From Branchiostoma floridae (lineage: Eukaryota > Chordata > Leptocardii > Amphioxiformes > Branchiostomatidae), in assembly GCF_000003815.2 (NCBI RefSeq), contig NC_049994.1:14584319-14648318 (forward strand): a stretch of DNA of 64,000 nucleotides. The letters run 5' to 3'. Within the stretch, counting starts at the first letter, position 1; the number at the start of each line of letters is the position of its first letter. Positions 40,101 through 52,100 of the stretch are shown piece by piece. The translations under genes and the position numbers were made by a program. The notes under the pieces were generated by a model, which was not told the origin of the DNA, searched no databases, and saw only the letters and a program-made list of their open reading frames with translations.

Positions 40101-43100
40101 GCCCAACATGCCCAACAACCCGGGCAATGGGCAGCCGGGATTCCGCCCTAACTTCCCTGCACAGTTCCAGGTAACGGCTAGGGCAAGTTTGGGTCATGAT
40201 TAAAGAATTTTAAGTAGTCTAGAACTTTCCCTATTTACTTAAAGAAAGCCTTGGACTTTTCTTAATATAAAGGCATGAAATGAATGCTTTTTGTGTCACA
40301 TTTTTAAAAGAAACGCACATGCAAGAACACATTTTGCAGACGATTTTAAAGAAAATTTAGGACCAAAGGCCCAATTTTATTACCAACACATGTACGTCGC
40401 AGTCAAGTAGTCTCTGTGCTCAAGTCAAGATCAACCATTAAGTTAACCCTAGACCCACATCATTCAGACAATTATGTATGCCCATATGTCACATATATAT
40501 GTATATTAAGTTATATCCCCCCTCTTTTACAATTTGTCTTAAGACTCATGAAAATTTCAAAATTCATTACCTTCATGTGACCCCAGACCACAGTTTGCAT
40601 GTCCCCATCAAAGATCCCATGTGTGCCACTTTAAACTCTGATCTCATATTAATACTTGTACCCAGTACAATGTAGTTATATCAGGTCAATTCAGCATAGT
40701 TTCTTTGGTACACAACCTTTTCTGTCTCTGTTGGTGTTTCGACAGCTACATTGCTACCTTCATCAGAGCAATGTAAACTTTCTTGTCTTATTAATATGAC
40801 CTAATTATCATGATAAAGATGAGTTTACAAAGGTGACTCTGCTTTTTCTTGCCACTTTGAAGGCAGCAGCTCCCACTTCTGAAACATTGCCAGGGAAAAA
40901 CAGGGTTGTGTACCAAAGGAAAGTGTGTTCTCCAGGCAGATTTACCAGTGGCATAAGGAGTATAGCTGGCCAAAGGGAGTCATCAACCTCCGGTAGCCAA
41001 ACACAATCTTAGGCCGGCTTCACTCCTCTGGCAGCTTTTGATACTATCTTATGCTACCATAGGATCTGCTTGGAGATTAAGGAAACTCTCGTTTTAATTG
41101 CAACTAACTATTTTTCCAACAGCAGGGGGGTAACGGACAGTTTGGCAACAACGGTGAGGGATTCAACGTTGGTCCCCAGCCCCCCGTGCCCTTCCCTAAC
41201 GGACCTAACGGGGAGATCGACCCCCAGCAGCAGAGACAGTACGAGGAGTGGCTGTTCCAGCACCAGCAGCTGCTGCAGATGCAGCAGAAAATGCTGGAAG
41301 CTCAGGTACATCTTACTACCTTGTAGTCATCCTCTGACGCCTGGCGTTTAGTTTACTAACCTGCAATGTGTCCATCTCTCTTCATTTGACCTAGCCAGCT
41401 TTCAGCCAATCAGATCTTCCCCCTCCTGTTGTTGCAAGGCAAACATACTGTACAGTCACTTGATGTTTCTTGATAATGAAGTTATGTTTGCACATTAAGA
41501 CAGTATTAGCTATCCAGCTGTAGTTGTACGTATATTGTTGAGCTATTAGCGGCCCTGCCTCTGGAACCAAAAGCTGTGAATTTGATTCCGGCTGTGTCAC
41601 TCACCTGACATGCATGCTACCTGAAAGGGTTAAGCCTTGGTCCACAGTTCATTCTGCTTGTGAGCAAGGGCTTGGGGATTTTCCTTATACAATGGACCTC
41701 TAAATGCTGTACATAGCATCTGTCATCTCTGTCACAACCAGTGAAAGACAATCTTATCAGTGAACTTAACTGGATCAACATTGCTTTACACTTTCAAGGT
41801 GGGTAAACAGAAGAAGCAGAAGAAGTCCCTTGCTGCCCGTCAACGCCAGCAGAAGAAGAACGGGCAGGAGCTGACAGAGACAGACGAGAACCAGCTGAAG
41901 GCCATGACAGAGCAGCAGAGCGTTCTGCAGAAACAGCTGCAGCAGGTCCGGGAACAGCAGAAAAAACACTCCATTCTCATACAGGTCAGAAAATTATCTT
42001 TGTTATGAACCCACTATGCAACAACCAAGACATAGTACAGTTACTAGAAACCCCCTACACGAGAGTGTACTAGTACAGCCTCATTCTTAAAAGAAGCCAT
42101 TCCATGTGTTGGAACCTGGAGAGAGGAATAAGGCCTTGTAAGCTTCAAAGTCTCAAGTGGTCGTCTGGACTAGTATATCTGGAACGACCTTACCATCGGT
42201 TCACAACAATCTTCTTGATCCTCCTATCAATATCATCTTTTATGAAGAAGATTTTAAAGCCAACCACTTGGTGCAGCCAAACACCTCCAATCATAAGCTA
42301 CATTGCAACAGTCCTATCTAATTTAACGTAGTTATGACCCATTGACCCTCTTATCTAGAGCAAACCTCCAGTCGCCTACAAATTTTTCTTAGCCCCTGTA
42401 GTGGTTGTTGAGACCAAGTTGCTGATATTGTACCCGAATGCTACTGGAACAGCCTAACAGGGGATGTTATGTAGATGTCCTTTATCTAACACCTATGTTT
42501 TTTGTTTCAGGAATACCGTATGAAGCAGCACGAACGAGCCCAGGAGCAGCAACAGTCTCTGCAACAGTCCGGCTTCCCACCCCAGTCCATGATGGGCCCC
42601 AACAACAGCCCCAACCCCATGATGCCCCAGCGCATGTCTCCCATGATCCCCCCCGGGCAGCACTCCCCTCTGCTGTCCCCACGGTTGGACCAGTCCCCGA
42701 TGCGACACCCGACACCGCCCATGGGCCAGGCCTCCCCCTCGCTTGGTGCAGGTCCGCCCGTGCCCCTTTCGGCGCAGCAGTTTAGCGAGACGGGGCCCCC
42801 GCCGCAACCGACCCCCCAACAACAGGCGGCACAACAGCAGGTTTGTTATTGTTTTTGGTGCATCTGTGTGCCTGCGTGCAGTTTGTGTTTCCGGATATTT
42901 ATGGTCAGCATAACTTACGAGCCTGTCGATGGATTGTGATGATATTTGGTATGTGGATACAAGAAGGTATTGCGAAGACAAAGGTCTAATGCTAAGCTAT
43001 CAATGACAACTAATATGAGATGAAAAATAACTGAGACAAGAGAAATATCATCTAATAGACATAGTGTAGTTTTTACCACCGTGACCATATGTGTAGAAGA

Positions 43101-46100
43101 GTTCCCTATGACCTTAATATACCAACAAGCATTCATTCAGTCCTCTGACCCTTCTCAAGTTGAAATGACCCGAAGCCCAAGTCACTTTTTTTAATAACAA
43201 CCTCACAATGGACCTCTGGGAAGAGCGGCTAAGACCAACAGGGCCATCCAGTTAAAATAAAGGTTATGTTTGTATAGACGTAGGATGCTGCCACGAGTCG
43301 TTCTCGACGACAAAAATCCCTCCAGCGAGGCCTTCCAGCTATGTTTTCTCTTTTTTTTCCAGCTAAAATAAAGTTAATGTATGTAACATAATGGACGTAT
43401 GTTTGCTGATGTGATGCAGGTGCAGAGGATGCCGCCGCGAGTCGATCTAGACAACAACATTCCCTTCAGCAAGGCCTTCGAGCTATGTTTTCCTTTTTTC
43501 CAGTTGAAATAAAGGTTATGTATGTAAATGTATGTGTGTTTGCTGATCACAGGCGCAGAGGATGCTGCCACGAGTCGTGCTGGACGACAACAATCCCTTC
43601 AGAGAGGCCTTCCAGCTACATTTTCCCTTCAACAAATACATTGTAATTATACAAATATAAACTAGTTCCGTATTTTTTTTAAATGGACGTGTGTTTTAGG
43701 TGCAGAGGATGCCACCACGTGTCGTCCTCGACGACAACAACCCCTTCAGCGAGGCCTTCCATTTTATTTATTTTACCAGGAAATATGTATCGCCTACTGG
43801 CATTTTTTAAGGATTCCTATTACCACCATAAGTCTGAAATGGACATGTGTTTGCAGGCGCAGAGGATGCCGCCGCGTGTCGTTCTGGACGACAACAATCC
43901 CTTCAGCGAGGCCTTCCAGCTACGTTTTCCCTTTTTTCCAGTTCAGATAAAGGTTATGTATGTAACTTAATGGGCATGTTTTTGCTGATGTGATGCAGGC
44001 GCAGAGGATGCCACCACGCGTCGTGCTTGACGACAACAACCCCTTCAGCGAGGCCTTCCAGGAGCGGGAGAAGCGGGAGCGGATGGAGCGTCTGCGGGAG
44101 CAACAGGAGAGGCAGCGCATGCAGCTGCAGCAGGAGATCGAGCAGCAGAGAAGGCTGCAGCAGATGGAGAGACAGGTCGGTTTGGGCTCCAACTAGTAGT
44201 CTGTAGTGGGGTCATGGGGCATAACTGTAAGATGTTAGGGCCAGAAGCCAGAGGCTTGAGGAGGTGAAAGGTAAGAGGCAGCACATGCAGCTTCAGCAGG
44301 AGATACAGGCAGGTCTGGGCTCCCCTTTCTTTTTGTTGTGCATAAATGGCAGTTTGAATCTGTACAGTAGGTACAAGGTGAAAACTGGGCCCGGCTGGGC
44401 AGCTTTGGGGAACGAAAAATGCGATACAAAGGCCAAAATGCAGAAGACGTAAGGAAAATAAGTCATTTGTGTACTTAGTATGTTCCTTGATAAACAATTT
44501 TATTTTTCATTTCTGCTAACTTCTCGGCCATGCTGCGGTTTAGAAAAGTGACCGTAGCATAAGTCAGGACTGTAAAGTTTAATTCCCTCACACCAGCAAG
44601 GACCCCTACTCTATTTTGATTAGTGTAGTGGTTATTTTCAACACACACAAGGTGCATCTTGACTCCTCAAATACAGGCCCTGTTGCTTTGTGCCCAATGC
44701 AAACATTTTCAAAATTACAATGCAGAAATTGGGATGCAATGATAGTAGGTTAAGGTATTTTCCTCTAATTTCAGAAAGATAAAGTAATGAGCTCACAATT
44801 TAGGTCCTGGCTGCAGAGAGTTCTTTCTATCGGTAAATCTGTTGTAAGCCAGTCATTTGTAACACTGCTTTTGATTGGCCGTTGCAGGACCATGACTGGC
44901 ACAACCAGGAGGTTGTACAGAACAACCTGGCCAATGAGAGGCGGCAGGGCATGATGGAGCTGCCGTTCTTCAACACGCCTGAGATCCCAGATATCGCCGG
45001 GCAGCTGCAACAGAACCCAAACCCACAGCAGCAACAACAGCAGCCGCCTGGGCAGCAGCAGGGGCCTCCATTCATGGTGAGGAAAATTACAGAGAAGAAA
45101 TCCTATCTATTGTTAGATATTAGACTTGTTGTGTAGAACCCAAACCCACAGCAGCAACAACCGCTGCCTGGGCAGCAACAGGGGCCGCCATTCATGGTGA
45201 GGAAAATTACTGACAAGAACTCCTATCTATTGTTAGATATTAGACTTGTTGTGTAGAACCCAAACCCACAGCAGCAACAACAACAGCCTGGGCAGCAGCA
45301 GGGGCTGCCCTTCATGGTGAGGAAAATTACTGACAAGAACTCCTATCTATTGTTAGATATTAGACTTGTTGTATAGAACCCAAACCCACAGCAGCAACAA
45401 CAGCCGCCTGGGCAGCAGCAGGGACCTCCCTTCATGGTGAGGAAAATTACTGACAAGTGGCATCAATTTCATTGTACCTAGGCCAATGTATATCTGACAT
45501 TCCATGTAGGAGAGATTGTGTTATTTCAGAATCATACACAAATGTTTAATGATTGTATACAATGTGTTTATTTTCTCCTATGTTGTCTGATCATCGATTC
45601 GTACTTAAACTTCATCCTGTAGTTCCTATTCCCTATAGATGGAATGTTGTAAGACTTGCTGTACAGAACTGTTTAGTTCTTTCCCATACATTGTATAATG
45701 TTTACCGTTATAAAGTTATTATGTTAGACTGGCAGTTCAAGCTTAATCTGTAGACTTACCTAAAAATTTTATTTGTTTTCCCCACACACAGGGTCCAGGC
45801 CAGGGCCAGCCTCCGATGGGCCAGGGCCCACGGTTTCCCCCTGGTGGGCCAAACTTCCCTCAGGGTGGCCCCGGCTCCTTCCCTCGCGGCCCTCTCATGC
45901 ATCCCAGAATGCCCTTCCCGGGCCCTATGGGTCCGATCGACCCCCATCAGGGCTTTCCAGTGCCTCCTAACTACCCCATGTCCGGCACACCGCCGGAAAC
46001 GGAAAAACCCAAGCCGAAGCGGAAAAGAAACCGCAAGAAAAAGAAGTCGGCCGACAGCGAAGAACCTCCGCCACCCTCAATGCAACAACAACAAGGTATG

Positions 46101-49100
46101 CCTCCTGATATACCTCAGAACCCGATGAACCCACAGGCTCCCACAATGCCTCATCCTGGCATGGTACAGGGTAATCCCATGATGCAGCCTGTTAGGAGAG
46201 ACCCTTCCCAGCCTCCCTTGCTGGATCAGAGCTTTACCGTTCCTCTCAGACATATCGCCGACGGATCCCAGGGACAACTTGACATGAACAAGCACTCCCT
46301 CCTCTTACAACATCTAACAACGGAACAGAAGGACGCTCTTCGCATGTCCGCAACCACAGGCGATGGCCCTCTTAGACCAGACTCAATAGACCCTGACAAA
46401 CTCAAGGCAGAGACATTAAAACTGGATCCTCAGAAACTTGAGACTGGGAATGGAGAGGGAGAGAAAGGGAAGGAGGAAGACATAGAAGACGGGAAGGGTG
46501 ATGGGAATGGTGATGGAAAGAAAGACAGTCCAGAGAAGCCTGCTGCCAACCAACTCCTGAAAGCTCTGCTGCAGGGAACTCCCACTCAGAATTTGCTTGC
46601 TAAGGTACAGTATGATTTTCTGGTTCTTCTAATTGAGCACAGTAAAAGCCTAATTGCATTAACCATCATCAGTCCATCTTAAACTTCTTATTCTATCAAA
46701 GTGCAAAAAAAACTCATAACATCTACTGTTACTGTATGCGCACTAACGTTAGCTGTAGTTTAAAACAGGTTTTTGTATGCAGTGTTTTAATTTGCAGTTG
46801 AAACTACTCGTAGTAACACAACACAAGGGACAAGTTTTTGCAGACTGTCATAGGTTCTCAAAGAGGTCTTTCAAAGTTTTTGCAGACTGTCATAGGTTCT
46901 CAAAGAGGTCTTTCAAAAACTGCTTGTACAAAACTAACGCCAAAGTCTCAGGATTTACAATTAATGATATTCTTTTTTTCATTCCTCTCTCTTTCACAGG
47001 CTGGCCTGCCCCCTTGTAAAGCACTACAAGAAGCACAGGACGTCACAGTTGAGGCCTCCACCCCCGAAAAGGTGAAGAAAGAAGAGCAGGACGACTCAGA
47101 CGACGAGGAAGTCATCAACAAGCTGAAGCTGACCCCAGAACAACAGAAACAGCTGGAGATGCTGGAACAGATGCCTGAGACCGTCCCGGTGAGTCCTCGC
47201 TTCATTTTGTTTTTAATTTACAAACTAGAAACAGCGACAGTGCAACTGTCATTGGCAATCTTAATCACATTTCCAAAGCAGGGTTTGGCCAGGCTTGCTT
47301 CTACCAGGCTCCGCGGACCGTTGGTCTAATTGTAGAACTTGAACAAATAAAGTCTAGTACACTAGGGGAGTTAGCCGGCCAGAAGAGTACGTTTCCTCAC
47401 CACGTCGTTCAATTTCTACAATTAGACCACAGATCCGCAGAGCCTGGCCGAGGCTACATCCAGGCAGCTTTCCCAGTGTTCCATTGACAGTTGTAAAGGT
47501 GCTCTTTTACGACTTGTTGTCTTAAAATCCATCAGTGTTTCTTCCAGCCTAAGAAGGTTTTACTTAGGCACAAGGTAAGGATATGCATTGCAGTTGATCC
47601 CATATGTTTTGTCATCACTACTTGTGATATAATGATCATCACCAGAGTGACTGTTAATATTGATTTTTACTTGTGAAAGAATTGTGTAGTGAAAATTAAT
47701 AGCAAAACATCACTGGCTGTGACATGACTAAAATTTAAAATGATATGTAGATATCTAGAGTACTTGCCGCATGTGATAGCATTTAATGCCATAAAGGGCA
47801 AAAGTTTTATTATCTGTTTTGACTGTTGTTTAGTTACTCCATGTTTACATCACTGATTTCATTTGTTTGTGTTAATGAAATTACACTAATTGATTTCTTG
47901 TAAAGCTGTCAGATAAATGTTATAATGTCACAGTTGGACATGTAGTCATAATTCACATACCATCACTGTATTAGTATTAGGTAGACTGTTCAGGTTATAG
48001 GCATGGTGTGCAATAGTTGGTGTTGCCACACGTAGCTATTTAAGCCGTCAGCTAGCTATAGTTAGCACGGATATTAAGAGGGCCCCCTTTCTGTGTAGAA
48101 GTCCCGTGGTGAACGCGGTCTGTTGGAGAGTTATCCCTTCAGCCTCGTGGTATGTTGTCTTCCATTACATATATGGTGTAACACTACAGCTGTACAGCAC
48201 AGTCGTAAGCTAGGCTATATGGTGTAACACTACAGCTGTACAGCACAGTCGTAAGCTAGGCTATATGGTGTAACACTACAGCTGTACAGCACAGTCGTAA
48301 TCTAGGCTGCAGTCCACCTAAGGTCATTCTCTCTTGCAGGCCTGGCACTTGTTTATTATGTGCTTTGCAGGCCTGTCCCTTGTTTATTAGGCCATGTTGA
48401 TTTGATTATATGGATGACATCCGTGCGTACATAAATCAACCATCAACCGTACTGTAAATTCTGCAAAGCAGCTGTAAAATGAACACATACATGCCGTAAA
48501 TTGAAAAATCGAAAACGGATAATAATGTTATAGAAATCCAATGTCAAAGAAGATGTAAAACAACGAAAATTAGAACTTGGTGTTTGGTATACAACACTTG
48601 GTGTGTTTAGCCCAAGGTTGTAGCCAGCACCCGTCCTTCCGTCCTTTGACGGAATTTTGCCCATTCCGTCCTCTGTGAGCAAAATTTAACCCTCAAAATG
48701 CAGGAAATAGCATTTCAGAGGGTATAGATTTCAAAATTTTCCTTTGAAGCATGCTCCCCAAACCCCTAGGAACACTGCGCCAAAGCCATTCAAAATCAAG
48801 GGGACGGAAAATGATTTCTGGCTGGCTACAACCCTGGTTTAGCCATTTGTTCAACCTTCCTGACCACTAAGATTTCATACTGAAGGCAACTTTTATTTTT
48901 GGCTCCTAGAGGATGTCTTCCATATAATCAAATCAACCTGGCCTTATGTGCTTTTCAGGGTTATACAAGTGGCAGGTCTAGCATGAGAGGATGCTTAAAA
49001 TGCTTACAAGAGGGAGATAAATTTACATGTAGTACTGTATAACAGCTTTTAATAAATAAACTTGTAAACCGTTGGCTTTCTGAAATGCTGTCGCTAAAGT

Positions 49101-52100
49101 AAAAGTTGAATAGTCTGGTTTTAGTTGGGGAGGAGTTTCAGTCTTTCTTCTGTCTTTCTGCTTCTGACTTTTTGTCAGTAAAATTTTGATTATTTCAATT
49201 ATTACTACTTGGATGCAGTGTTGTCAACAATTACACTTGCATTAATTCTAAATTCTTAGTTAGATAGCACAGTGAATCGTTGTAACGAAAGTGAACACTT
49301 TCTGTGTAGAAATCGGGGGCTGTGGTTGGTCTGTTGAAGTATCCATGCAGACTGATGGTATGTTGATTTCTGGTACATAGAAGTACAAAAGTCATGTACA
49401 TGGTGTAACAGCGCTTTGGATAAAAAGGGCAACAATGCTGCTTCTTTCTGGTGAAGGAATTTTCTTTTAGGGGTCAAAACTCAATGCTATTCCTGTCATG
49501 TATGTTTCTATTTCCAAAAGTCTTCAAATTATTGTCTTGTTCCTTCTTGCGCAGCAGAATGAACTTTTTTAACGGGAATGCTAGAATTAGGCAGGGACTA
49601 TTGTTTTGTTTTAATTTTCTCTTCCAAAGTTGGTTGAATCATATGCATAGTCTGATCATTAGAAAAGGTGCATTAGAAAAGTCACAAAGTAAAGAAATAC
49701 CACAAGGTGTTGGGTATCTAAAATTTTCAGCAATGTTCTATAGCAAAATGGGTAAAGGTTGCAGTATCTGTTGTTTTCTTTGCTTATAATGTCTTTCAAA
49801 AGAAGATTATATCAGTGGCATTTATATCAGTATAGGCTTCGTGGGGCAAATCTATTTGAACAGCTGCTTTTATATCGGGTTCACTGTCCTTGTTAGTAGC
49901 AGCTGCATGTAAAACTTTGCACTTGTAACACAATTTTTTCAGATCTTACAGCTTAAATGTTCTCTGTAGCACTTTCAAGGTGGTAGAAGTAGTACATATA
50001 TAGTTTTATATAGACAACAGAACATTGGACTTCTAACTAGTCTGGCAAACTTGCATGAGGTTTTATTGTTTGGTATTTTTGCACAGAAGGGGCAAAACAA
50101 GTGGCCAACACTCAACAAGAAAAAGGAATGGGACCCCAAGAGCTTGTCATCCCTCCCCCCAGCACACAGTGCTCCCGATGTCATCGTTAGAGAACAGGAG
50201 GTAAGGACATTCATACTTTAATACTGAAATGTGACGTTAATGTTTTTAAACGATTTTAATTTGTCACTGTACTTGTTTTTAATACCTTGCGCCCTCCTGG
50301 AGAACAGATCTAGACAAAGGGCTGTCCTAGGTTTTTAGCTTGTAATATTTACATGTATGTATTCATCTTGTGTGTAATAAAGATGATTTTAAAAAAAACA
50401 GCACTTTCACTTACAGAAAATGTCAATGATTGAATTGTTGAATAAAACTACTTAAACTGCAAAGTTGGTGATCTTGATTTGTATTTCAATGCATGTTTGG
50501 TGAAGTGTTTTCACATTTTTATCGGCAGGTTTTTATGTGCACTTTTGGTATTCTCTTCAGTGAGCTATACGAACGTGATAGAGGTTATTTTAGAGGGTCA
50601 GAAGAAATGTAGATATCCGAAAACTCTTGAACTACGATGTTTACATAAAAACTGTGACATAAAATTACTGAGTATTAGAGTAGTACATAGTCTGTGCATT
50701 TTACTTCTTTGCAGTGAAAGAAGTCTTCTTCATTCTTTAGATCTATACAATACTTATCTATCTTGTTTTATTTTCATTGTGTTTCCAGGAGTTTGAAAGA
50801 AGGAGACAAGAATACCAGCAACAGTTGAAGAAGAGGAAGGAGACGCAAACCAAACGGGCCTCCAAGAAGCGTAAAAAAGACGAGGAAGGTTTGTAGGAAT
50901 CTGAAATAGATTCAAACCATCACTTTCTTTCTTGATTGACATTGAAGAGGGTGTGTCTAGGATATTGCATTTTCCGTAACTGATTGTTTTTGTGTTGTTT
51001 TTTTTTCCCAGATGAGATAACGAAGATGAAACAAAACCGGTTTCCCTCTACAGAAATGATCATGAGCACTGTAAAACAGGTACGTTCATTTCACCAATAC
51101 CATCTTTATTCAGTCGAGCCAGCATTTAATACTTCTCTACACTAGGTAGTATTTTATTCCATGTACTTTGATTTAGTAGGGTTGGGTCAGTTTATCTCTT
51201 TGTAATCGGTGTTTTTGAATAGGTAAATGTATATAAGATCAGACCTCTCTCAGAAGGAGAAGAGGAAAAGGTCTACTTCTGACAGTCCATTACATTATTT
51301 ATTTACTACCTTTTATTTATGCTTTTGGCATTCTTTTATGTGATCTATAATTCACTTTATAGGGATATTTCAGAAGACTTTCGATATGACCCAAAATGCT
51401 TGAGACAGAGTGAAAATTGATGGTTGTTTTATTTTTCCAGTTGTCCCTTTGTGAGCCTGAGATCAGCGTGAACTTTGCCCTCTTCCCGCCCTACGGGAGC
51501 GGACCCCTCAATGGAGACAACCAGCTGAAGGGGACGTTCGGTCACGCCTTCCTCGACGGGGTCCAGGACTATTACTCCAACTTCCTGAAGAGCGAAACGC
51601 TCAGTAACCCCCCGACCCCTCCGGCCTCCCTGCCCCCCACACCCCCTCCTCCCGGAATGGCGCGACCCCCCATGGTCAACGGTCATCTGCATCCAGATGA
51701 GATCCTGGGGACCCGTAGGGCGAAGCTGATTGGTGATCAGAGATCACATGATCAAGGTGACGCATGTTTGTACTTAGTGCAACTGTTGATAATATCAGGA
51801 ACTGCTATTAATCTTGAAATGTATATGGCTGCTATTTGTAGCCGATGTAGCTGGCGCCTTTGCAACAAGAACGCAATCCCAGACGTGACTTAGTTTGTAC
51901 CCCCCTTGTCATGGTTCATAAATGGCGTGTTGACTTCCTTATCCAGTGTACTTCTTTAATCCACTGTCTGTTGACACCAACCTGATGAAATTATTTTGGG
52001 ATTAAATCTCAGGTAAACTGGAGACGGAACCCGAGCCCAGGAGATACCAGCTCCTCCCTCACTCCGAGGTCTCCATGACAACCGCAGACGAGCTGATGAA

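Larger units (their letters stand above)
47189..50086. other. Large intron 45 with candidate cassette exons
   Basis: 2.9 kb between constitutive exons 45 and 46, both phase 0. It contains an inverted repeat (47304-47447), a candidate 27-nt microexon, two related 51/48-nt candidate exons, a 46-bp minisatellite (48172-48309) and a TIR element (48616-48834). The remaining AT-rich DNA shows nothing recognisable. Confidence 0.75.

Noticed and set aside
43282-43998. Regular repeats resembling a CRISPR array
   Set aside because: The repeats are copies of the adjacent exon edge plus intron in a eukaryotic gene. The spacers are not unique and there are no cas genes.
50479-50796. 105-codon frame in intron 46
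   Set aside because: Hydrophobic low-complexity reading of AT-rich intron, no homology recognised, overlaps the exon 47 acceptor region.
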